36,993 bases of DNA from Rhodospirillales bacterium (GTDB lineage Bacteria > Pseudomonadota > Alphaproteobacteria > Acetobacterales > Acetobacteraceae). A program made the translations under genes and the position numbers. The notes under the pieces are model-generated. The model was not told the origin of the DNA, did not search any database, and worked only from the letters and a program-made list of their open reading frames with translations. Position 1 is the first letter of the stretch. Each line of letters opens with the position of its first letter. The stretch lies in the NCBI GenBank assembly GCA_018971565.1, contig JAGXAO010000009.1:1-36993 (forward strand). The letters are read 5' to 3'. Positions 31,730 to 36,993 of this stretch are shown in pieces.

Positions 31730-32878
31730 ATGAATGCACAAAATTTTCCGCCAATCCCGTTTCTTGACCTCAAAGCCCAGCAAGCAAGGCTAGGGCAAGG
31801 CCTAAGGGACCGGCTGGATGCGGTGCTGGCGCATGGGCAATATATTCTCGGGCCCGAGGTGCTGGAGCTGGAGGCAAAGCTGGCGGCATTCTGCGGTGCC
31901 GCCCATTGCGTGAGCGTGAGTTCCGGCACGGATGCGCTGCAGATCGCGCTGATGGCCGAAGGCATCGGGCGGGGGGATGCGGTGTTTCTGCCCGCTTTCA
32001 CCTACACCGCCACCGCCGAGGTGCCGCTGCTGCTGGGCGCCACGCCGGTGTTCGTGGATGTGGACCCGCGCAATTTTCAGATCGACCTGAACAGCCTGCA
32101 AGACCGCATCGAGACCGTGAAACGCGCGGGCAAACTGAAGCCGCGCGCCATCATCGGCGTGGATCTGTTCGGCCAGCCCGCGGATTGGGCGGGAATCAAC
32201 GCCATCGCGGCACGGGAGGGGCTGTTCACCCTGGATGATTGCGCGCAGAGCTTCGGCGCCGCGCAAAATGGCGTGCGGTTGGGCAAGGCGGCAGACGCCA
32301 CGGCCACCAGCTTTTTCCCCTCCAAACCACTGGGCGCTTATGGCGATGGCGGGGCACTGTTCACTGAATCGGCGGAGCGTGCGGCGCTGTATCGCTCTTT
32401 GCGCAGCCATGGCGAGGGAACCACGCGCTACGAGGTGCTGCGAACCGGCATGAACGGCCGGCTGGATACGATGCAGGCCGCCGTGCTGCTGGCCAAGCTG
32501 GAGGTTTTTGAGAGCGAGATCGCCCGGCGTGAGGAAATTGCTTGCATCTATGATGTGGCGCTGAAGGATGTGCTGACGACTCCGGTACGGATGCAGGGCG
32601 CGCAAAGCGCCTGGGCGGTGTATTCCGTGCTGCTGCCGGACGAAACCACGCGGGATGCCGCCAAGGCCGCCCTGGCCGGGGCAGCCATTGGCCATGCGGT
32701 GTATTACCCCCGCGCCTTGCACCAGCAGCCTGCCTATGAGGCGGCGCATGACGGCGTGTCCTTGGCCGTGGCGGAGAGCCTGGGTGGGCGCGTATTGGCC
32801 CTGCCGATCCACCCGGACCTGAGCGATGAACAAGCCCGGCGGGTAGCCGCCACTCTGGCCCAGGCCCTGGAGCGATAA
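31730..32878 (+). CDS. DegT/DnrJ/EryC1 sugar aminotransferase (WbpE-like)
   Basis: A 382-residue PLP-dependent aminotransferase. Its sequence resembles WbpE: IPFLDLKAQQAR (9-20), HGQYILGPEVLELE (35-48), SSGTDALQIALMA (64-76), FTYTATAEV (90-98), DDCAQSFGA (169-177), and SFFPSKPLGAYGDGGAL (194-210) with PLP Lys199. WbpE transfers an amino group to a 3-keto nucleotide sugar; with the dehydratase upstream the pair could make an amino sugar such as a UDP-linked deoxyamino sugar. The exact substrate cannot be told. The ATG is 12 bases after the dehydratase stop. Confidence 0.92.
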   Translation: MNAQNFPPIPFLDLKAQQARLGQGLRDRLDAVLAHGQYILGPEVLELEAKLAAFCGAAHCVSVSSGTDALQIALMAEGIGRGDAVFLPAFTYTATAEVPLLLGATPVFVDVDPRNFQIDLNSLQDRIETVKRAGKLKPRAIIGVDLFGQPADWAGINAIAAREGLFTLDDCAQSFGAAQNGVRLGKAADATATSFFPSKPLGAYGDGGALFTESAERAALYRSLRSHGEGTTRYEVLRTGMNGRLDTMQAAVLLAKLEVFESEIARREEIACIYDVALKDVLTTPVRMQGAQSAWAVYSVLLPDETTRDAAKAALAGAAIGHAVYYPRALHQQPAYEAAHDGVSLAVAESLGGRVLALPIHPDLSDEQARRVAATLAQALER

Positions 32879-32879
32879 C

Positions 32880-33830
32880 ATGCCGCGTGGCGACCTGTTT
32901 CCAGAAATCGGGCCGTTCGAAACCGGGTATCTCCCGCTCTCCGACGGGCACGTGATGTATTGGGAGCAGGTGGGCAACCCCGCCGGTAAACCAGTGCTGT
33001 TTCTGCATGGCGGGCCGGGCGCTGGCGCCGGAGCGGTGCACCGGCGGTTTTTCGACCCCGCGATCTGGCGCGTCATTATTTTCGACCAGCGGGGTGCCGG
33101 ACGTTCCCGCCCGTTGGGCAGCCTTGAGAACAATAACACCCCGCAATTGATCGAAGATATCGAGACATTGCGCAAATTCATGAATGTCGGGCGCATGCTG
33201 CTGTTCGGCGGCTCCTGGGGGTCTACCTTGGCGCTGGCCTATGCCCAAGCGCACCCTGAGCATGTGGCAGGCGCCGTGCTGCGCGGAATTTTCCTTGGCC
33301 GGGCACATGAGGTGGAATGGTTCCTCTACGGCTTGCAGCGGGTGTTTCCGGATTCGCACGCCGCCTTCGCCAGCTTCCTGCCGCCGGAGGAGCGGCATGA
33401 CCTGCTGGAAGGTTATTTCAGGCGCCTGACCAACCCGGACCCGATAATACAAGCCGAAGCGGCACGGGTTTGGAGCATGTATGAAGGCTCTTGCTCCACA
33501 TTGCTGCCGAGCAGCGAAGCGGTTTCCGCCTTTGCGCAAGACCGTGCCGCCATCGGGCTGGCACGAATAGAGGCGCATTATTTTCGCCAAGGCCTGTTTC
33601 TGCCCCCTGGAGGGCTGTTGGCACATATGGATCAACTGCAGAATATTCCCGGTGAGATCGTGCAGGGGCGCTACGACATGATCTGCCCTGCGCAATCAGC
33701 TTTTGAGCTGGCCGCCGTCTGGGGGCAGGCCCGCCTGACCCTTGTGCCGGATGCCGGACACTCGGCTTTGGAGCCGGGCGTTCGCGCCGCATTGATTTCG
33801 GCACTCGAACGCTGCCGGAGCCTGCTGTGA
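32880..33830 (+). CDS. pip: Proline iminopeptidase
   Basis: A 316-residue alpha/beta-hydrolase of peptidase family S33 that removes N-terminal proline. HGGPGAGAG (43-51) is the oxyanion hole, DQRGAGRS (69-76) and GGSWGST (110-116) hold the family signature with Ser112 as nucleophile; Asp266 in GRYDMICP and His294 in DAGHS complete the triad. The ATG is one base after the aminotransferase stop, so they are cotranscribed. Confidence 0.94.
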   Translation: MPRGDLFPEIGPFETGYLPLSDGHVMYWEQVGNPAGKPVLFLHGGPGAGAGAVHRRFFDPAIWRVIIFDQRGAGRSRPLGSLENNNTPQLIEDIETLRKFMNVGRMLLFGGSWGSTLALAYAQAHPEHVAGAVLRGIFLGRAHEVEWFLYGLQRVFPDSHAAFASFLPPEERHDLLEGYFRRLTNPDPIIQAEAARVWSMYEGSCSTLLPSSEAVSAFAQDRAAIGLARIEAHYFRQGLFLPPGGLLAHMDQLQNIPGEIVQGRYDMICPAQSAFELAAVWGQARLTLVPDAGHSALEPGVRAALISALERCRSLL

Positions 33831-34804
33831 GGCTGGCACGGCGGGGATTATTCGGGGCCGGACTGAGCCTTGCAATGACCGGAGCCGTGAGGGCCGCACA
33901 ACAGCCTTGGCGTGGCGCGTTGATTATGGGCACGGGGCGGCCTGGCGGCGCTTTTGCCATATTTGGGCCAGCCTGGGGCCAGCTCATTAAAAATACCACG
34001 GGGATAGGCATCGCCTACCGTGCCACGGGCGGTTCCAGCGCCAATCTGCTACTGATTGAGGAAGGCAGCGCACAGCTTGGCCTTTCCAGCATCGCGGTGG
34101 CGGGGCAAGCGCGCACAGGAACCGGAGCCTGGACAGCCGGGGTGAAGCTGGAAAGCTTCCGGGCACTATTTCCGGCCTACCCTTCAGTACTGCAGATTAT
34201 TTCCACCCATACCGGGGTTTCAGGCTTGGCAGAGTTGAATGGCCAGGCGATTGGCATAGGGCCAGACGGTGCAAGCGGTGCGGCCGCAGTCCCGGCGATT
34301 CTGGCGAGCGTGGGCGTGCGCCCAAGCCATATGGAAACCAACGATTACGGGCAGCAGGTGAAAAAAATGCTGGATGGCAAGCTTGCCGCTTGTGCCTTCA
34401 TCGGGGCACCTCCATTGCCAGCACTTACCGCCGCCGCCATGGGCCAGAAATTACAGTTAATCGGTTTCTCTCTGGCACAAGCGGCACAAGCAGCAAATGC
34501 GGTGCCCGGCCTCTCGCGCATGGTGTTGCCAGCCAACACCTTCCCCGGCCAGACTGTAGACGTAGGCAGCGTGGGCACGCTGAACATCGCTGTTGGCGCT
34601 GCCTCGCTACCTGATAATCTGGCCCAGGCCGTTACGGAAGCGGCATTAAAAAACCGGCCTCTGCTGGGGGCTGCGGTGCGGGCAGCAGCATATGCCGCGC
34701 CTTTGCAGCCGGTTTACGAGGCTGGGATCAGCTTTCACCCCGGTGCCGCGAAGGCTTTGCGGGAGGCGGGTATAAACTTGCCGCGCAGCGCCGTGCAGCG
34801 TTAG
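33827..34804 (+). CDS. TAXI family TRAP-type substrate-binding protein
   Basis: A 325-residue periplasmic binding protein with a signal peptide ([16 protein letters not shown], Tat-like Arg pair) and the TAXI family pattern: [20 protein letters not shown] (33-52), [40 protein letters not shown], and [24 protein letters not shown] proteins serve TRAP transporters for dicarboxylates, amino acids or similar acids. No DctM/DctQ-like membrane gene is in the window. The start is GTG 33827 overlapping the Pip stop (GTGA). Its stop overlaps that of the convergent lolD, with no terminator between. Confidence 0.9.
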   Translation: MRLARRGLFGAGLSLAMTGAVRAAQQPWRGALIMGTGRPGGAFAIFGPAWGQLIKNTTGIGIAYRATGGSSANLLLIEEGSAQLGLSSIAVAGQARTGTGAWTAGVKLESFRALFPAYPSVLQIISTHTGVSGLAELNGQAIGIGPDGASGAAAVPAILASVGVRPSHMETNDYGQQVKKMLDGKLAACAFIGAPPLPALTAAAMGQKLQLIGFSLAQAAQAANAVPGLSRMVLPANTFPGQTVDVGSVGTLNIAVGAASLPDNLAQAVTEAALKNRPLLGAAVRAAAYAAPLQPVYEAGISFHPGAAKALREAGINLPRSAVQR

Positions 34805-35475
34805 ATCAGCCGGCCATCGCGCAAGCTTACCCGCCGGTCCATCCGCGCCGCCAGGTCCGGGTTATGGGTGGCGATGAGGGCGGCCGTGTTCTCGCTACGT
34901 ACCACACGCAACAGCTCTTCAAACACGATGTTGGAGGTGGCGACATCGAGATTACCCGTCGGCTCGTCCGCCAGCAGCAGTGAGGGATGATTGGCAAGCG
35001 CGCGGGCAATGGCCACACGCTGTTTCTCGCCACCCGAAAGCTTGCCCGGCAGATGCGAAGCACGCGGGCCGAGACCGAATTTCTCCAGCAGTTCCATGGA
35101 ACGCTTATCAGCCTGCGTCTGGCTTGCGCCCGCGATCATCTGCGGTATGGAGATATTCTCCAGCGCCGTGAACTCCGCCAGCAGATGGTGAAACTGATAG
35201 ACGAACCCAACATGCTTCAAGCGCAAGGCAGTGCGCCCGGCATCGTTCAGCACGCCGGTATCCTGGCCATCGATGATCACCGAACCGCTGTCTGGTTTTT
35301 CCAAAAGCCCTGCCAGATGCAGCAAGGTTGACTTTCCTGAGCCAGACGGCGCGACCAATGCCACGATCTCGCCGCGCGCGAGGGTAAGCTCCGCGCCGTT
35401 GAGCACTGTGAGTGCGCCTTCACCGGATTTATAGGTGCGGCCAATAGCTTTCATGGAGAGGAGATATTCACTCAC
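34801..35475 (-). CDS. lolD: Lipoprotein-releasing ABC transporter ATPase
   Basis: The ATP-hydrolysing subunit that, with LolC/E, frees lipoproteins from the inner membrane for delivery to the outer membrane. The 224 residues include Walker [10 protein letters not shown] (42-50), [15 protein letters not shown] (signature), [12 protein letters not shown] (Walker B), and the final [10 protein letters not shown]. The first Walker A residue is Ala instead of Gly, which is common in alphaproteobacterial LolD. GTG start 35475 overlaps the lolC stop by eight bases. It is convergent with the TAXI gene, with a four-base overlap of stop codons. Confidence 0.94.
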   Translation of the reverse strand: MSEYLLSMKAIGRTYKSGEGALTVLNGAELTLARGEIVALVAPSGSGKSTLLHLAGLLEKPDSGSVIIDGQDTGVLNDAGRTALRLKHVGFVYQFHHLLAEFTALENISIPQMIAGASQTQADKRSMELLEKFGLGPRASHLPGKLSGGEKQRVAIARALANHPSLLLADEPTGNLDVATSNIVFEELLRVVRSENTAALIATHNPDLAARMDRRVSLRDGRLI

Positions 35476-36718
35476 TGCGCAAGGTCTCCACCGGGTCTAT
35501 CTTGGCAGCGCGCCAACTGGGGTAAATGGTGGCCAGCACCGAAAGCGTGAGTGACATGACGATAACTTCCGTGACCTCTCGCCAGTCCAGCTGTGCGGGC
35601 AGGGATTCCAGGTAATAAATGGTGGGATTGAACAATTGCTGGCCGGTGAGGCTCTGGATGAACAGCCGGATCTGGTTGATGTGCTGGCAGAACAAAACCC
35701 CCAGCACGAAGCCTATAAAGGTGCCCAGCACACCAACGGATGCACCGGCCATCAGGAATATCCGCAGGACGGAGCCGGAACTGGCCCCCATGGTGCGTAA
35801 AATCGCGATGTCCTTTGCCTTGTCCTTCACCATCATGATGAGTGAGGAGATGACGTTGAAGGCGGCGACGATGATGATGAGGGTGAGGATAAGGAACATC
35901 ACATTCCGTTCTACCGTTACGGCTGCGAGGAAGGAATCGTTGTTCTGCTTCCAGTCCTGAATGCTCAGCCCCATGCCGGGAAATGCGTTGAGAATGGCCT
36001 GCTTCACCGCGTCATCATGGTCCGGGTCTTTCACGAAAACCTGAATCTGTGAGGCAGTACCGTTCTGCTGGAAGAGCGTTTGCGCGGCCTCAAGCGGCAG
36101 AAACACAAAACTTGAATCATATTGTTGCATACCGGTTTCAAAAATCGCCACCACCGTGAAGCTCTCGATGGACGGAATGGTGCCGATGATCGTGGCTTTT
36201 CCCTGAGGCAGGATCAGCGAAATCTGCGAACCGACGGAGACGTTGAATTGCTGCGCCAAAGCCCCGCCGATGGCGATGGTGTCACCGCCTGTGAGGTCCG
36301 CCAGGCTGCCCGCGATAACATGCCGGGAAACTGTTGGAAGCTGCACCAGCCCCTGCGGCGTGATGCCCCGCGCGACACCGCCGGTGGCCCCGCCCTGCGG
36401 GCCGGACATCAGCACCTCGCCCTGCGAGATGGGGAAAGCGCCTGTGACACCCTGAATGGTTGCGATCTTGGCGGCCATTTCGTCGTAATTGCTCAGTGGC
36501 GCGCTGGCGCCATACACGCCGATATCGCCATTCAACCCCAGAATCTGGCTCAGCAATTCCTGGCGGAAGCCGTTCATCACGCTCATCACGATGATGAGCG
36601 TGGCGACCCCCAACGCAATGCCAACGAGCGAAAAAATGGCGATGACCGAAACGAAGCGTTCACCCCGCCGGGCGCGCAGGTAACGTGCCGCGATCTTGCG
36701 CTCGAAGGCATTGAACAT
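35468..36718 (-). CDS. lolC: Lipoprotein-releasing ABC transporter permease (LolC/E)
   Basis: A 416-residue inner-membrane permease of the FtsX-like LolC/LolE family. The first helix (about 25-47: [20 protein letters not shown]) is followed by [17 protein letters not shown] (49-65), a large periplasmic domain, and three C-terminal helices with [35 protein letters not shown] and [18 protein letters not shown]. Alphaproteobacteria often have a single LolC/E-like (LolF) protein. It lies between proS (one-base overlap, TGATG) and lolD. Confidence 0.94.
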   Translation of the reverse strand: MFNAFERKIAARYLRARRGERFVSVIAIFSLVGIALGVATLIIVMSVMNGFRQELLSQILGLNGDIGVYGASAPLSNYDEMAAKIATIQGVTGAFPISQGEVLMSGPQGGATGGVARGITPQGLVQLPTVSRHVIAGSLADLTGGDTIAIGGALAQQFNVSVGSQISLILPQGKATIIGTIPSIESFTVVAIFETGMQQYDSSFVFLPLEAAQTLFQQNGTASQIQVFVKDPDHDDAVKQAILNAFPGMGLSIQDWKQNNDSFLAAVTVERNVMFLILTLIIIVAAFNVISSLIMMVKDKAKDIAILRTMGASSGSVLRIFLMAGASVGVLGTFIGFVLGVLFCQHINQIRLFIQSLTGQQLFNPTIYYLESLPAQLDWREVTEVIVMSLTLSVLATIYPSWRAAKIDPVETLRSE

Positions 36719-36993
36719 CAGCCGCGCACCTTGGCCAGGGCTTCCTCAACTGGCAGCTCGAACCGCTCGCCGGTGGCGCGGCGTTTCAACTCCACCATGC
36801 CATTGGCCGCACCGCGCGGGCCGATGATGATCTGCCAGGGATGGCCGAGCAGATCCGCCTCCGCGAACTTCGCCCCTGCCCGCTCCTCGCGGTCGTCATA
36901 AAGCGCGTCGCTACCAAAACTGGCGTAGATTTTCTCGCACAACGCATCTGTCGTGGCGTCACCCTGGCGGAGATTGAGGATGGCGGCCTTGAA
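36718..36993 (-). CDS. proS: Prolyl-tRNA synthetase, C-terminal fragment
   Basis: The last 91 codons of a gene running off the right edge. [12 protein letters not shown] at the start, then [37 protein letters not shown] and [10 protein letters not shown] match the anticodon-binding domain of alphaproteobacterial ProS. The order proS-lolC/E-lolD is conserved in this class. Confidence 0.92.
   Translation of the reverse strand, partial: FKAAILNLRQGDATTDALCEKIYASFGSDALYDDREERAGAKFAEADLLGHPWQIIIGPRGAANGMVELKRRATGERFELPVEEALAKVRG

Noticed and set aside
31802-33196. 464-codon minus-strand open frame opposite the aminotransferase and pip genes
   Set aside because: Antisense shadow of two genes with intact catalytic motifs.
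34801-35475. Walker A of LolD starting with Ala
   Set aside because: Considered as a defect, but this substitution is common in alphaproteobacterial LolD and the rest of the motif is intact.
1-36993. Mobile elements, prophage, CRISPR arrays, tRNA or rRNA genes
   Set aside because: No transposase, integrase, regularly spaced repeat, tRNA cloverleaf or rRNA segment was recognised; the gene content is housekeeping throughout.

Overview
The window looks like an ordinary, GC-rich chromosomal segment of an alphaproteobacterium, most likely from the Acetobacteraceae/Rhodospirillales. The evidence is a three-gene proton-translocating transhydrogenase (pntAA-pntAB-pntB), a GapR (DUF2312) nucleoid protein, DUF1244, DUF2125 and DUF2155 proteins, the complex I accessory subunit NDUFA12 next to MlaD and DUF2155, a plant-type glutamate-cysteine ligase, and the alphaproteobacterial order proS-lolC/E-lolD. 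I see no insertion sequence, prophage, integrase, CRISPR array, tRNA or rRNA. Genes are densely packed. The longest stretch without a confident gene is about 230 bases (16273-16502), and it may hold a small lipoprotein gene.

Layout. 1-1.1 kb: the 5' end of ileS and ribF, both leftward. 1.2-2.8 kb: a DUF2125 envelope protein and a DUF305 copper-handling-type protein, rightward. 2.9-4.3 kb: mlaA-mlaC, leftward. 4.5-8.5 kb: metF-uvrD/pcrA-prmA, a rightward operon with overlapping frames. 8.5-11.5 kb: pntAA-pntAB-pntB, leftward. 11.6-16.3 kb: a leftward run of DUF1244, gapR, an M3 oligopeptidase, an ABC1/UbiB kinase and a TylF-like methyltransferase. 16.3-18.7 kb: a candidate small lipoprotein, pyruvate kinase and a second lipoprotein, rightward. 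18.8-20.9 kb: rsmE-gshA, leftward. 20.9-23.5 kb: ubiA, a chalcone-isomerase-like secreted protein, and a TPP riboswitch driving a ThiY-like binding protein. 23.5-25.9 kb: two leftward OmpA-family genes that share a near-identical 3' half. 26.0-27.6 kb: NDUFA12-mlaD-DUF2155, leftward. 27.8-33.8 kb and on to 34.8 kb: a rightward run of a ribonucleotide-reductase-like protein, a RidA-like protein, a sugar dehydratase/epimerase, a DegT aminotransferase, proline iminopeptidase and a TAXI binding protein. 34.8-37 kb: proS (3' end), lolC/E and lolD, leftward.

Functional themes are envelope maintenance (Mla, Lol, OmpA, DUF2155), redox and respiration (Pnt, NDUFA12, UbiA, UbiB, GshA), translation and rRNA or ribosomal protein modification (IleS, ProS, PrmA, RsmE), and surface sugar synthesis (CapD/WbpM-like plus WbpE-like).

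The most unusual item is at 27.7-29.8 kb. A 501-residue protein carries NrdJ-type (B12-dependent ribonucleotide reductase) sequence, including its TSCPD domain, but contains no cysteine at all, so it cannot do reductase chemistry. It is paired with a RidA-like gene. Two sequences resembling tandem NrdR boxes, 32 bp apart start to start, lie just upstream. Other points worth a look are a set of apparently leaderless promoters, a G10 tract upstream of one ompA, apparent gene conversion between the two ompA genes, and a TPP riboswitch whose 3' end supplies the ribosome binding site.
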